From assembly GCA_946403085.1 (NCBI GenBank), contig CAMIYM010000001.1:124001-188000 (forward strand): 64,000 bases of DNA, given 5' to 3'. Below the pieces are notes generated by a model that saw only the letters and a program-made list of their open reading frames with translations, had not been told where the DNA came from and searched no databases. This stretch comes from an uncultured Clostridia bacterium (lineage in GTDB: Bacteria > Bacillota > Clostridia > Saccharofermentanales > Saccharofermentanaceae). This document shows positions 17,042-27,900 of this stretch, in pieces. The position numbers were made by a program, and so were the translations under genes. Numbering within the stretch: the first letter of the stretch is position 1; every line of letters begins with the position of its first letter.

Positions 17042-20000
17042 TAGATCTTATAGATCGTTGTATTCTCCTCTGAGAAATATGCTACCTGTGTGAGGTTCTT
17101 TTCGAAGAACTCTCTGTTGAAAGTTACACCGTTATCAAATTCTGTCTGATCGAACTCAGGATCTGCAATAAGGTATTTGATATGACGCTCCTTGCAGTAT
17201 CTGGTGAACTCGTTGATATCACCATTGCATCCTGAGATAAGCCACAGATAGATGACGCCTCTCGTGTCTGTGTCATGACCTGCAGACCATGCGTAGTAGG
17301 GCCAGCCATAGTACATCGGGCGTCCTGCAAGTATGAAGCGGTTCATTGACCAGTAAGGAGTAAGGAATACATCGTCTTCATCAGTATTCTCGAGTACCCA
17401 CTTGGTCAAAGGAGAGTTTGTATTAACAACTACGGGTGACTTGTTGATATTGATATATGTTGCCCACTCGCCTAAGCCTGTTGCCGTAAGAGGTACCATA
17501 AGGAATACGGCAAGGATAACGCCTGCAAGTTCAAGTGCGATCCATGCAGCAAAAGGAATGCCCTTCTTCTTAGGCTTTATAGGCTCATGCTTAAGCTCTT
17601 CCTCATCGAACTCCTCATCGTCCTCCTCGTCTTCAGATTCGGATTCGGAGACAACCTCTACTTCAGAATCTTCAGGTTCCTCTTCACCGAACTGTACGCT
17701 AAGGGCGATGGAGCCGGGACGCATAGCGATATGAGCAGGCTCTTCGGTTGATTCCTTGATGCCTTCTTCAGATTCAGCTGACTCTTCGTCTGATCCGTCC
17801 TTGTCTTCGGACTTCTCTTCTTCAGAATCTTCATCAGGCTTTTCTTCTGTCTTCTCGGAAGACTCAGACTCTTCCTTCTTTTCTTCGGATTCTTCTTCAG
17901 ATTCTTCGGGCTTATCGGAGGATTCTTCTTTCTTCTCGACGTCTTCACCGAAAAGTGCAGCTAATGCAGCAACGCCTGCCTTAGCCTCCTCCTTGGAATT
18001 CTCATCGTCTTCAGAAGATCCTTCTTCTTTGTTATCTGATGCAGATTCTTCATCACCGTCTTCATCCGTGATGATCTCGAAAATACCGTTATCTTCGTCA
18101 GACTCTTCCTTTTTGTCTGTATCTTCATCACCGAAGACGAACTTATCGGATTTGTCTTCTTCCTTGGCAGAAGACTCACTGCTGATGCCGTTTAATCCGG
18201 AGATATCAGCATCAACGCCTGTATGTGTCTCGAGAGCTTCGAGATCAGGAGCGTCAGTCTTATCGTCATCTTCAATAATGTCGCCAAATGCGCTGTCGGA
18301 AGAGAGTGTAGGTGTCCTTACTCCTGTATCAGCAGCAACGGCAACCGCAGTCTCGCCGTCAATGGAGTTTGCATCGATAGCGTCATCTTCTTCAAAGACG
18401 GCTTCATCGTCTTCCTTCTTCCTGATCTTAATCGGAATGAATAAGAGATTAGAGATGAAAGCTGCTACGAATGCGTCAACGAGGATAAGTGTAACCTGGA
18501 TGAACTTGTGGTTTGCGAGCATCTCGAGAGATACCTTGAACACAAACGCAAAGATCAACGGGATAAGAACGCAAAGGAACAAGAGGAAACGGTGTACAGG
18601 CTTCTTGCGGACGATGTCTACAACAAGTGTAATGACCGCATAAATGAAAGCCAGAACCAGTGTCAGTCCGGTAACGATAATAAGGTAACGTGCGAACTGT
18701 CCTGCTGTAGCTTCTTTGCCGAGGATAAAGCCGGGTTCGAATGCGAATGATACGACATTCTTGTATCCGCCTGAGAAGACAAGCGTCTGAACATAGGAGG
18801 ATACGACTGCGCAGACAGCAACTGCAAGATAGAGAAGTCTGCTCTCGGAGAAGATCGCCATGCCGAAAAGGACAAGGAGCAATGCGATGAGGCATGAACC
18901 GTGGAAGTAAGGCATAACGATAACGAGAACGCAGGCAAGAAGTGTAATGGATACAGGATAGAGAGGATCTCCGGATCTTGTAAGCCATGCAGTCTTGGAA
19001 GCGAAGAATGTCTTGACACCTTCACCGAAGCCTTCAGCACGTGAGATAGAGATACCGAGTCTTCTTACGAAGGGAAGGAAGATAATGACCATCAGGATGA
19101 TCACTGCAACACCAAGCATAAGGTGACGCTGGTTCGGATAGACATTGATAGCCCAGATGCCCCAGTTGTCGTAATCGGTGACTTTGTACCAGACAGATGA
19201 ATTGCTGATGTTGTTTATAGCCTGAGCATAAGAATTGCCTTCGCCGAGAAGTTCCTTGATCTGGAAGAAGACGTTAAGAGAGCTTCTGAAGAAGACAAGG
19301 ACAGGTGCTACGAAGAAAGCGGCTCTTCTTGAACTGATGAGAACTGCAAGAAGTCCCAAAAGGATGAGCGCGCTGACCATCGACATTATCGAAGGGAGAT
19401 TAAGTGCATAATCGATAGGCAGTCCAAGATACTGGAGTGTGCCTGCAAGGAAATAGAAGAGGAAATGGTACTTGATGCCGTCTCCTGAGAAATGCATGTA
19501 CTGTGTAGGGAAATTGAAGCCCTTACCGAATGAGGATACCATCGCCGTATGAGGTGACAGATCAGAGAATGTTGATGCACCGTTCAAAAGTGAACTGCCG
19601 TTGATCCTGTATGTATAGAACATAAGGAATGTTGATGTTGCTGTAATAGCGACAATAATGATTCCGTAGAAGAGTGCATCAGGAATATTATGCCTGTATT
19701 CTTCAATAGTTGTGGAACCCTGTGCTGCGAGCTCATCACGCTTAACCCTCTTGCGGTTGATAAGGATAAGGCAGGTGAGGATCATCCAGATGAAGAAAGC
19801 GAAAGTGATAAGGACACCTAACTTCTTGCAAAGTGATCCGTTGTCGATCAAGTAGGAAAGACCGAGAGTAACGTAGTAGTTAAAGAACGGTACGCAGAGC
19901 ATACCTGTAACGATACCTGCAGGAACTGTAAAGAGTGTGTTCGGAATATGAGCTATCGCCTTTGCGGAAGGACTGCAGGCAACATAAAGCCTGCGGACAT

Positions 20001-20070
20001 CCGGTACAGTCATGCCGACAAAACACATACCGAATGCGGCACACAAAAGTAAATACAAAATAGCGAGCAT
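17038..20070 (-). CDS. Large polytopic membrane protein, GT-C-like, with acidic insertion
   Basis: 1010 residues. Many TM helices fill residues 1-550 and one or two more lie near 840-865. The extracytoplasmic loops contain ASTFSDLSPHTAMVSSF and SGDGIKYHFLFYF. This layout, with a soluble C-terminal part (DEDDVFLTPYWSMNRFILAGRP, NREFFEKNLTQVAYFS), resembles GT-C lipid-linked sugar transferases or YfhO-like proteins. No family could be named with certainty. Residues about 560-825 are a striking run of Asp, Glu and Ser with few hydrophobics, inserted between helices and probably cytoplasmic. The insertion has no counterpart in ordinary GT-C enzymes and may be a flexible tether or ion- or protein-binding tail. 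AAGGGGA precedes the ATG at 20070. Confidence 0.6.
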   Translation of the reverse strand: MLAILYLLLCAAFGMCFVGMTVPDVRRLYVACSPSAKAIAHIPNTLFTVPAGIVTGMLCVPFFNYYVTLGLSYLIDNGSLCKKLGVLITFAFFIWMILTCLILINRKRVKRDELAAQGSTTIEEYRHNIPDALFYGIIIVAITATSTFLMFYTYRINGSSLLNGASTFSDLSPHTAMVSSFGKGFNFPTQYMHFSGDGIKYHFLFYFLAGTLQYLGLPIDYALNLPSIMSMVSALILLGLLAVLISSRRAAFFVAPVLVFFRSSLNVFFQIKELLGEGNSYAQAINNISNSSVWYKVTDYDNWGIWAINVYPNQRHLMLGVAVIILMVIIFLPFVRRLGISISRAEGFGEGVKTFFASKTAWLTRSGDPLYPVSITLLACVLVIVMPYFHGSCLIALLLVLFGMAIFSESRLLYLAVAVCAVVSSYVQTLVFSGGYKNVVSFAFEPGFILGKEATAGQFARYLIIVTGLTLVLAFIYAVITLVVDIVRKKPVHRFLLFLCVLIPLIFAFVFKVSLEMLANHKFIQVTLILVDAFVAAFISNLLFIPIKIRKKEDDEAVFEEDDAIDANSIDGETAVAVAADTGVRTPTLSSDSAFGDIIEDDDKTDAPDLEALETHTGVDADISGLNGISSESSAKEEDKSDKFVFGDEDTDKKEESDEDNGIFEIITDEDGDEESASDNKEEGSSEDDENSKEEAKAGVAALAALFGEDVEKKEESSDKPEESEEESEEKKEESESSEKTEEKPDEDSEEEKSEDKDGSDEESAESEEGIKESTEEPAHIAMRPGSIALSVQFGEEEPEDSEVEVVSESESEDEEDDEEFDEEELKHEPIKPKKKGIPFAAWIALELAGVILAVFLMVPLTATGLGEWATYININKSPVVVNTNSPLTKWVLENTDEDDVFLTPYWSMNRFILAGRPMYYGWPYYAWSAGHDTDTRGVIYLWLISGCNGDINEFTRYCKERHIKYLIADPEFDQTEFDNGVTFNREFFEKNLTQVAYFSEENTTIYKIY

Positions 20071-20175
20071 ATAAATCCCCTTATTTTAAAAATCTAACTA
20101 ATATTATCACAACTTAGCTTTTTACAAACATGTGGCAATTTGTGGGTATGAATGAAGACCCCGCTCGAAAAAGAG

Positions 20176-20181
20176 TATAAT
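20176..20181 (+). promoter_or_regulatory. -10 element of the ddl gene
   Basis: TATAAT lies 34 bases before the ATG at 20215, in the gap between divergent genes. AAGGGGAA (20200-20207) is the ribosome binding site. Confidence 0.4.
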
Positions 20182-20214
20182 CTGTCTATCTTTAGTGTTA
20201 AAAGGGGAATTTGA

Positions 20215-21261
20215 ATGAAAATTACTGTTCTTGGCGGCGGTCTGTCACCGGAGAGAGATGTATCGCTTAAATCTGCAAGCCTTATCGCTAACGCGCTTTT
20301 GTCCAAGGGACACGAGGTCGCACTGGTCGACCTTTACGACGGAATAGAGACTAACGAGCCCTGTGAGACTTTCTTCAGACGCGGAACAGTTAATCCTTTC
20401 ACATATGACATTCCTGAGACTGAACCTGATCTTGATGAGATCATCAGACAGCATGGCGGAAGAAAGAGCTGGGTAGGCCCCAGAGTAATCGAGATGTGCA
20501 AATTTGCTGACAGGGTATTCCTGGGACTCCATGGAAGCCACGGTGAGAACGGCCAGGTCCAGGCACTCCTCGATGCTTTCGATATCCAGTACACAGGCTG
20601 TGATTATCTCGGATGCGCCATTGCAATGGACAAGGACCTTTCGAAGTCTCTTGCAAGGGCAGCAGGATATCTGACAGCTGACTGGATCGTTGATGTTCCC
20701 GAGAAGCTTACATTTGACAGAGTCTTAAAAGAGATCGGTCTCCCTTGTGTAGTTAAGCCTATCGGAAACGGTTCTTCCTGCGGTGTATCCATTGTCAGAA
20801 CACAGGATGAATATGAGGCAGCCATAAACTATGCCGCTTCATACCATCAGAGAATCCTTATCGAGAAATATATCAAGGCGCGTGAGATCACCATCTCCAT
20901 CGTAAACGACAAGGCTCTTCCTATCACCGAGATCATTCCCCATCAGGGTTTCTACGACTATAAGAACAAATATCAGGATGGTCTCACGACACATGTATGT
21001 CCTGCCCAGATCGAAGAGGAAGACTACAAGAAGTGCCAGAAGATCGCACTTAAGATATTCAAGCTCTTAAGAATGACCCAGTACGGAAGAGTCGACATGA
21101 TGTACGACGATGTTAACCATGAATTCTGGTTCATTGAAGCAAATAACCTTCCGGGCATGACAAACGCATCACTTCTTCCTGAAGCTGCAAAGGCAGCAGG
21201 AACCTCTTATGAGGATCTTGTTGAAAGCCTCGTAATGGAGATTCACAGGGAAGAATATTAA
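20215..21261 (+). CDS. ddl: D-alanine--D-alanine ligase family protein (ATP-grasp)
   Basis: 348 residues. The N-terminal LGGGLSPERDVSLKSA is the Ddl signature (GGxSxERxVSL), and FLGLHGSHGENGQVQ matches the conserved LHGxxGEDGxxQ with Asn for Asp. VKPIGNGSSCGVSIV is the ATP-grasp loop, and FIEANNLPGMTNASLLP is the metal- and substrate-binding C-terminal motif (usually EVNTLPG). The enzyme joins two D-Ala residues for peptidoglycan precursors, using ATP. The substitutions at GEDG and EVNT are mild, but they mean a D-Ala-D-X ligase or another dipeptide ligase is not excluded. It is followed by a deaminase gene after 78 bases. Confidence 0.82.
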   Translation: MKITVLGGGLSPERDVSLKSASLIANALLSKGHEVALVDLYDGIETNEPCETFFRRGTVNPFTYDIPETEPDLDEIIRQHGGRKSWVGPRVIEMCKFADRVFLGLHGSHGENGQVQALLDAFDIQYTGCDYLGCAIAMDKDLSKSLARAAGYLTADWIVDVPEKLTFDRVLKEIGLPCVVKPIGNGSSCGVSIVRTQDEYEAAINYAASYHQRILIEKYIKAREITISIVNDKALPITEIIPHQGFYDYKNKYQDGLTTHVCPAQIEEEDYKKCQKIALKIFKLLRMTQYGRVDMMYDDVNHEFWFIEANNLPGMTNASLLPEAAKAAGTSYEDLVESLVMEIHREEY

Positions 21262-21339
21262 GCACATATTGTTTGTTGCGGCTGACTTTCCGTTCATATA
21301 AAATTAGAGTGTTTCACTTGAAATTACCGGGAGGGTCTT

Positions 21340-21825
21340 ATGAGCGATAAAAGAACTGACTACATCAGTTGGGATGAATACTTTATGGGTGTTGCAAAGC
21401 TTGCTTCCATGAGAAGTAAGGACCCCAGCACGCAGGTTGGTGCCTGCATCGTTGATAAGGATAACTATATCTTATCAGTCGGCTATAACGGATTTCCTAT
21501 AGGCTGTAATGACGAGGATTTCCCTTGGGCAAGACAGGGCGGCACTCTTGATACGAAGTATGCTTTTGTTGCTCACGCAGAGCTCAATGCTATCCTCAAT
21601 TCCAAGGAAGGAAACCTTTCAGGTTCCACAGTATACGTAACTCTTTTCCCTTGCAATGAATGCACCAAGGCCTTGATCCAGAAGCGCGTTGCAAAGGTGG
21701 TTTATTTCGACGACAAATATCACGATACTGATGCATCCAAGGCAGCAAGGAAAATGCTCGATGCAGCAGGCATCAAGTACGAGCAGTACAAACCTTCAGG
21801 CCGTAAGGTAGATATCGATCTTTAA
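21340..21825 (+). CDS. dCMP deaminase-like cytidine/deoxycytidylate deaminase
   Basis: 161 residues. The zinc and catalytic residues are in HAELNAI (His ligand and proton-shuttle Glu) and PCNECTK (two Cys ligands). RSKDPSTQVGACIVD and GYNGFPIG are the typical N-terminal motifs of the dCMP deaminase/ComEB group. The likely reaction is dCMP to dUMP, which feeds dTMP synthesis. GGGAGG is well placed before the ATG. The TAA is followed after 12 bases by the ATG of the cellulase gene, so the two may be co-transcribed although unrelated in function. Confidence 0.88.
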   Translation: MSDKRTDYISWDEYFMGVAKLASMRSKDPSTQVGACIVDKDNYILSVGYNGFPIGCNDEDFPWARQGGTLDTKYAFVAHAELNAILNSKEGNLSGSTVYVTLFPCNECTKALIQKRVAKVVYFDDKYHDTDASKAARKMLDAAGIKYEQYKPSGRKVDIDL

Positions 21826-21837
21826 TGGAGGCATAAG

Positions 21838-23910
21838 ATGCGCCGCAGAACAGGGCAGAAGATACTTCTGCTGTTTATTACATTTGTATTTGTTTTCACT
21901 TCGTTCCCGATGATCTCATTTGCCGCACCTTCGGGCAAGGCTACTGCGAATTGCTGGGGAAGCGGAGGGCAGCTTGAGATCCAGCTCTCAGGATGCAGCG
22001 GATACAAAAAGATAACTGTTGTGGCGGAGTTCTCCGGCAAGATCGATAAGGCGTCCGGCTGGGGATTCGATAATTATTCCATCAGTGGCAAAAGAGTTAC
22101 CGCCACATGTTCTTCCACAGGCGCTAACAGCTGGGGATTCGATAACAAAGTCGGCATCCAGGTTACCGGTAAAGATGTAAATTCCGCAAAGCTCATTTCC
22201 GTATCAGGAGACGGTGAGTCAGGCTCTGTTAAGGAGACTGATGCCACAACTGCAGCCACAGCAGGCACATCCCAGTCAGGCGGTTCAGCCTCAAATCCCA
22301 AGCCTGCCCGCAATACGAAGGGTGCAGAAGGTGACGACTGGCTCACGACAGAAGGCTCCCATATCGTGGATAAGAACGGAAAAGAGGTATGGCTTACAGG
22401 ATGCAACTGGTTCGGCTATAACACCGGAACCAATCTTTTCGACGGCGTATGGAACTGTAATCTCAAAGAATCTCTTGAAGCCATTGCTGACAGAGGATTC
22501 AATGTATTAAGAGTTCCCATGAGCGCCGAACTCCTTCTCCAGTGGAAGAAGGGTGAATATCCCAGAGCCAACTACAACAATGCCTATAACGAAGAACTCA
22601 ACAAGATGAATTCTCTTGAGATCTTCGATTATGTTCTCTCTCTTTGCGAAAAGAACGGCATGAAGGTAATCATTGATATCCATTCGGCTAAGACCGATGC
22701 TTCAGGTCATAACCACCCGGTATGGTACAACGGCGACATAACAGTCGACGATTTTGTCAATGCACTTGCATGGGCTGCCGACAGATATAAGAACAACGAC
22801 ACCATAATCGGTTACGACTTAAAGAACGAGCCGCACGGCAAGGCTGCTGAGACACCACATGCCATCTGGAACGATTCAAAAGATCCGAACAACTGGAAGG
22901 TCGTTGCAGAGCGTGCGGGAAATGCCGTGCTCGACAAGAATCCCAATGCGTTGATCATAATAGAAGGCATTCAGATCTATCCGAAAAACATAAAGGCTAA
23001 TAACTACGTCTCAAAAGACGACGATAACGACTATTACAACACCTGGTGGGGTGCAAACCTCATGGCTGTTAAGGATTATCCTATAGATTTCGGCTCACCC
23101 GAGCGCAACAAGCAGATAGTCTATTCACCTCACGACTATGGTCCGAGAGTTTATGAACAGCCCTGGTTCAAAGGCGGATTCACATACGAGTCGCTCTATA
23201 AGGACGCATGGCACGACTACTGGCTCTATATCCAGGAAGACGGTATTGCACCGATCTTCGTCGGTGAGTGGGGCGGCTTCATGGAAGGCGACAATCTCAA
23301 GTGGATGGAATTATTCAGAAAGCTCATAGCTGAGAAGCATCTCCATCACACATTCTGGTGTTTCAATGCGAACTCCGGCGATACCGGCGGCCTTGTCAAA
23401 GACGATTTCAAGACCTGGGATGAAGAGAAATACAGCTTCGTAAAAGAAGTCTTGTGGAAGACAGAAGATGGTAAATTCATAGGACTTGACCATAAAGTGC
23501 CTCTTGGTGCAAATGGAGTTGCATTAGATGACTTTGATGGTGTTATAATTACACCCGCGCCTGTAAAGACCCCGGCTTCGGATATCACGGCAGCAACATC
23601 GGAAAGCCAGACTGCGGCTACCGGCAGTACCTCAGAGGTAACTGTCGAAGATGAACCGTCAGGTGCTGATGTTTCTACAGAGATCATCCGCAAGGCGACA
23701 ATGGAACTTGTTATCGTTGCTGTTGTCGTGGTCCTTTTGCTTATCGTATTCATTGCGGTAAGAATCGCCGTCAAGCGTTGGTCCGACAAGAAAAAGGACG
23801 AGGAAGTAGTACTTCCGTTGTCTCCTGAAGAGCTTGAGACTGACGATAAAAAAGAGGTAAATGTCGCTGAATCCGGTGAGACACCGGACAATAAGCGGGA
23901 GGATAATTGA
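21838..23910 (+). CDS. GH5 endoglucanase with N-terminal CBM-like module and C-terminal membrane anchor
   Basis: 690 residues. A signal peptide (about 1-30, ISFA/AP) leads to a beta-rich module of about 95 residues containing two SxxWGFDN-like repeats, resembling CBM2-type cellulose-binding domains. After a short linker comes the GH5 domain (about 165-555): GCNWFGYNTG, RVPMS, IDIHSA, the acid/base Glu 331 in LKNEPHG and the nucleophile Glu 477 in VGEWGG. A low-complexity Thr/Ser/Ala linker follows, then one TM helix (about 622-645) and a charged cytoplasmic tail of some 45 residues. It should cut beta-1,4-glucan while attached to the outside of the cell. Anchoring by a C-terminal TM helix is unusual; clostridial cellulases normally carry a dockerin, SLH or sortase signal, none of which is seen. 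GGAGG precedes the ATG. Confidence 0.92.
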   Translation: MRRRTGQKILLLFITFVFVFTSFPMISFAAPSGKATANCWGSGGQLEIQLSGCSGYKKITVVAEFSGKIDKASGWGFDNYSISGKRVTATCSSTGANSWGFDNKVGIQVTGKDVNSAKLISVSGDGESGSVKETDATTAATAGTSQSGGSASNPKPARNTKGAEGDDWLTTEGSHIVDKNGKEVWLTGCNWFGYNTGTNLFDGVWNCNLKESLEAIADRGFNVLRVPMSAELLLQWKKGEYPRANYNNAYNEELNKMNSLEIFDYVLSLCEKNGMKVIIDIHSAKTDASGHNHPVWYNGDITVDDFVNALAWAADRYKNNDTIIGYDLKNEPHGKAAETPHAIWNDSKDPNNWKVVAERAGNAVLDKNPNALIIIEGIQIYPKNIKANNYVSKDDDNDYYNTWWGANLMAVKDYPIDFGSPERNKQIVYSPHDYGPRVYEQPWFKGGFTYESLYKDAWHDYWLYIQEDGIAPIFVGEWGGFMEGDNLKWMELFRKLIAEKHLHHTFWCFNANSGDTGGLVKDDFKTWDEEKYSFVKEVLWKTEDGKFIGLDHKVPLGANGVALDDFDGVIITPAPVKTPASDITAATSESQTAATGSTSEVTVEDEPSGADVSTEIIRKATMELVIVAVVVVLLLIVFIAVRIAVKRWSDKKKDEEVVLPLSPEELETDDKKEVNVAESGETPDNKREDN

Positions 23911-23911
23911 T

Positions 23912-24799
23912 ATGTTTAATGTGTTTGCTATTAATCTTAATGACAACACTCAGCTCGAACCTATTATTATCACGTTCGCAGCCATAGTCGTTGTTGCTCT
24001 TTTCGTTGTCTACGGAATACTCAAATTCAGGGAAAAGCGCAAGGAAAAGAACGATGAGGATCTGGATACTGCCTGGAGAGCAGGCCAGGTTGTTAACCGC
24101 GTGGATGGCATTAACAAGAAAGGATCCAGGAAAAAGATCCACCAGATCAAGCGCGATACCAGAGACCCTAAGAAAAAAGAAGAGATCGAAGCAAATTCAA
24201 AGAATACTTTGCTCGGAGGAAAAAGCGACGCACAAAGAGAAGAGAAGGAAGCTTCCGAAGTTTTCGGTTCGCTGGGAATCTCTTCGAAAAAGGCTGAAGA
24301 GATCGACAAGCAGAAAGAGCAGATCATCATCAACGGATATCTCCAGAAATCCAATACAGCTCCCATCAGACCTGTATATTCCAATACACTTGAAGCACGT
24401 CAGAAGCAGAAGGAAGAACTTGATTCCGATAAGGTAGGCAAGGAAGCTGAGACTCCCGCACTCGTTATGGATTCAGCTGCTCCTTCGGAGGTAAAGATCA
24501 CAGAAGCTCCTGTCCAGAAGGTAAAGCCTACCGCATTAAAGCGTCCTACAGCAGCCAGAGTTACCCAGGAGGATATCCCTTCTGAAAGTGAAGAGACTGA
24601 TGACACATACACAGCTGCCATGAGACCTCAGATCGGTACTGAAGTCTCCAATGCGGATATTGTTCCCACTGCTGAAGTTCAGACCGAGAAACCTGAGATC
24701 TTAAAGTCCGGTGAAGAGGCTATAATCCCTGCTGCTACTGAGGCAGTTGACGGATTTGTTCCTGACGAGGAAGTTCTCGAAAAGAACAGGGAAGAGTAA
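23912..24799 (+). CDS. Bitopic membrane protein with long charged cytoplasmic tail
   Basis: 295 residues, family not recognised. A short N-terminus is followed by one TM helix (about 17-38, ITFAAIVVVALFVVYGILKF) and then KFREKRKEK. By the positive-inside rule the remaining 250 residues are cytoplasmic. The tail is rich in Lys, Glu, Pro and Thr and probably disordered (KVKPTALKRPTAARVTQED). The same composition and a similar KRPT-type motif occur in the cytoplasmic part of the large protein encoded next. ATG 23912 lies one base after the stop of the cellulase gene and is served by GGGAGGA; an earlier ATG at 23861 would overlap that gene and lacks such a site. The position suggests a partner of the anchored cellulase. 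Confidence 0.7.
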   Translation: MFNVFAINLNDNTQLEPIIITFAAIVVVALFVVYGILKFREKRKEKNDEDLDTAWRAGQVVNRVDGINKKGSRKKIHQIKRDTRDPKKKEEIEANSKNTLLGGKSDAQREEKEASEVFGSLGISSKKAEEIDKQKEQIIINGYLQKSNTAPIRPVYSNTLEARQKQKEELDSDKVGKEAETPALVMDSAAPSEVKITEAPVQKVKPTALKRPTAARVTQEDIPSESEETDDTYTAAMRPQIGTEVSNADIVPTAEVQTEKPEILKSGEEAIIPAATEAVDGFVPDEEVLEKNREE

Positions 24800-24845
24800 A
24801 TCCCCGCAAATCAATATATCAATATTTCCTAACATTTAGCAGCAC

Positions 24846-24873
24846 TTGAAAATGCAGGTGTCCACTGTATAAT
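24846..24873 (+). promoter_or_regulatory. Promoter of the large surface-scaffold gene
   Basis: TTGAAA (24846-24851), a 16-bp spacer and a perfect TATAAT (24868-24873) form a good sigma-A-type promoter. The leader is about 57 bases and ends with GGAGG nine bases before the ATG at 24938. Confidence 0.65.
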
Positions 24874-24937
24874 TTAAGTATCTTCTAATATTTAATAATT
24901 AGAGGTGTGTGTGCTTTTGTTTTGGAGGTAAGTATTG

Positions 24938-27900
24938 ATGACGAGCAGCAGTTCGGGGCGCTTCTCGCTTAAGTCGATAACTTTGCTTTTATGCATGGTT
25001 ATCGGTTTTTCTTTCGCATTTAGTTTTATTGAGAATAAAGATGTTCAGGCAGCTGGCAGTGTTTCGATAAGTGGTGTTGGCTCCTGGGGAGATGAAGGTG
25101 GATTTCATTTAGTAGTTTCCGGTTATGGGAAAGGATACAATCTTGATGTAACCATTTCATGCGCAACTGAGTTATTTGTTGGCGGAGATGCTATAAAGCG
25201 TGGTGCAATAAAGAAAATAGCGGATGGTAATGGTATTAAGCTCAGGGTTATCGGCTGGGGTGGAAACAATGGTTCTCCCGATGGCAATTACTATATTTCT
25301 CTTAATGGTACAAATTTACCTAAAAATCTTAAATTATCTGTTTCGGACGTTACATATTCAAGAACACCCACAACTAAACCTAAGCCTACAGCAACAACAA
25401 AACCTAAGCCTACTGCTACATCAACACCTAAACCCACTGCAACATCAAAGCCTAAGCCAACTGCAACATCAAAACCTAAGCCTACTGCTACGTCAAAACC
25501 GAAGCCTACGGCTACTAAGGCACCTGCAAAGCCTACAAAGAAGGTAACTAAGAAGACACCTACAAAGGCTCCTAAGAAGACAACCAAAAAGACAACTAAG
25601 ACTACAAAGGCAACAAGTGCTACAACAAAGGCTACAACACCTGTTGCAGTTATCGTTGATACAACAAATACTGAAGTTATCGTAACAACAACTACTGAGT
25701 TTGAAGGAACCCCGACTCCTACACCTACTCCCACAATTGTTGCAGCCGGACTTACAGTTACCGGAAAAGACAAGAACCCCAACTTAAGCTGGCTTTGGAT
25801 CGTACTTCTCATCCTCGGCGGCGGACTCCTCTATGTCAGGTACAGATACCTTAAGCAGCGTCAGGGACTGGAAGGCAAGGATCTTGCCATCGCATTCGTT
25901 CCGGGTGTTCCTTTCATAGCAGACAAGTTCGGCTATCTCGGACCGGTCAAGGCCATGAAGCCCATAGCTGAAACTTCACAGGGCAAGAGCTTTAACACTG
26001 CTAATGCCATGAAGGAACTCAAGGCTATGGAGAATTCCGGAAATGGTACACCTATCAAGGCTAAGACGACAGCGATCGAAAAGCCCGTAAAGGCTCCCAT
26101 CAAGCGTCCCGCAGAGCTTTCCGTCAATCATGCGAAGGCTGTTGCAGGTGGTGCGGCAGCATCTGCTGCTATGGCAGGTTCAACCAAGCCGTCATCAGCA
26201 CCTGCACACGAACAGAAAGCAGAAGCTAATAAGGTTAACAGTCCTTTCGTTCCTTCAGGGAAACCTGCAGCAAATGCTCCTGCACAGAGTCCGTTCAAGC
26301 TTTCCGGCCAGAGACCTTCTGCACAGGGCACACCTAAGGCTACAGCCAGCGCAACTACAGTAAGGAATACTTTCAAGCCTGTTACAAATACTTCTCAGCC
26401 GGCGGCTAAGAATCCTTTCAAACCGGCAGCAGGTGTTGCAGTAGCAGGAAGTGTAGCAGCTGCTACACGTAAGGAAGAGGCTGCTCCGGCAAAGACAGCA
26501 CAGATCAAGCGCCCCAAGAGCGCATTCTCTCCTGAGCAGTCAGCAGAGCGTGAGAAGGCCGCTAAGATCCTTGAGGAAAGAAGAGCTGCGCAGGCTGCAA
26601 GAGTTGAAGAAATCAGAAGAAATGCCGAAGCAAGGAGAGCACAGGGTGCTGCTAAGGCTGCTGAAGACGCTAAGAAAGCAGAAGAAGCAAGGAAGGCAGA
26701 AGAGGCTAGAAGAGCTGAAGAAGCAAGAATGGCAGAAGAGGCTAGAAAAGCAGCTGATGCCAGAAGAGCCAAGGCTGCAGCTGAAGCTGCTGAGCGTGCA
26801 AGAATAGAAGAAGCAAAGAAAGCCGAAGAAGCTGCTAAGGCTGCTGCTATTGCTATGGCTGAAGCTGAAGCAAAGGCTGAAGAAGCAAGAAGGATCCAGG
26901 AATCTCTCAGAGCTGCTGAGCGTGCAAGAATTGAAGAAGCAAAGAAGGCTCAGGAGATTAGAAGAACTGAAGAACTCAAGAAGGCTGAAGAGGCCAGAAA
27001 AGCCGAAGAAGCCAGAAGAGCAGAAGAACAGAAGAGAATCCAGGAAGCAAGACTTGTTGAAGAAGCAAGAAAGGCTGAAGAATCTGCAAAGGCTGCCGAG
27101 ATGGCTAAGCTTGAAGAAGCAAGGATCGCAAAAGAGCAGGCTGAGGCTGCTGAGCGTGCAAGAAAGGCTGCAGAAGAAGCTGAAAGAGCTGCAGCTGCTG
27201 CAAAGGCTGCAGCAGAAGCAAAGGTCGCTGAAGCTGAGAAGGCTGCCAAGGCTGCTGAAGCTATCAGAGAGAACAGGGCAGAGCTCGTTAAGAGACAGAG
27301 CAAGACATCAGAAGTCTTCAAGTCAGCTATGGCTACTTCTGAGAATGCAGTAATGCCCGGTATCTCAGCTATGGCTTCTGTTGACGGCTATGACAAGATG
27401 CTGAATGAAAAGAAAGAGACTAAAACAGAAAACAAGGAAAATACAAGCGTGAGTGAAAACAGGAACAATCCGTTGATGTCGTTCAGAAGCGGTTCATCCT
27501 CAGGCGTAGGTGCATCTGCTTCGAGCAATGTTTCCGGACCGTCTATTTCCGATGACCGTGCAAGAGCTTCATCCAATTCAAACCAGTTAGGAAGCCTCCT
27601 TGCAGGCAAGAGCTACAACAACTCAGGCAGAGCACCCGTATGGGCAGCTCCGGCAATGGCGGGTGTTTCAGCTTTCAAGGAAAGCGAGGAAGCTAAGCAG
27701 GCAAGACTTCTTGAAGAGCAGAAGCGCATCGAGGAAGAGCAGGCTAAGAAACTCGCAGAAGAGAAGGCAAGAGCATCCTACACTAGTATCGCAGACAGCG
27801 CAAAGACACATAAGTCAGCGTTCTTTAAGAGAGCACAGAGCACTCGTGATACAGCTGGCGAACAGGATAGTCACACATCAGCTTATGGCGGAATCGTAAG

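Noticed and set aside
17756..18643. 295-codon Ser-rich open frame on the plus strand
   Set aside because: It is antisense to the acidic insertion of the gene at 17038-20070. GAA/GAT-rich codons read backwards give Ser codons and no stops; there is no ribosome binding site.
25291..27321. Several long Val-, Ala- or Ser-rich minus-strand open frames
   Set aside because: They mirror the KPTATS repeats and the Ala/Glu/Lys coiled coil of the scaffold gene and have no start signals.
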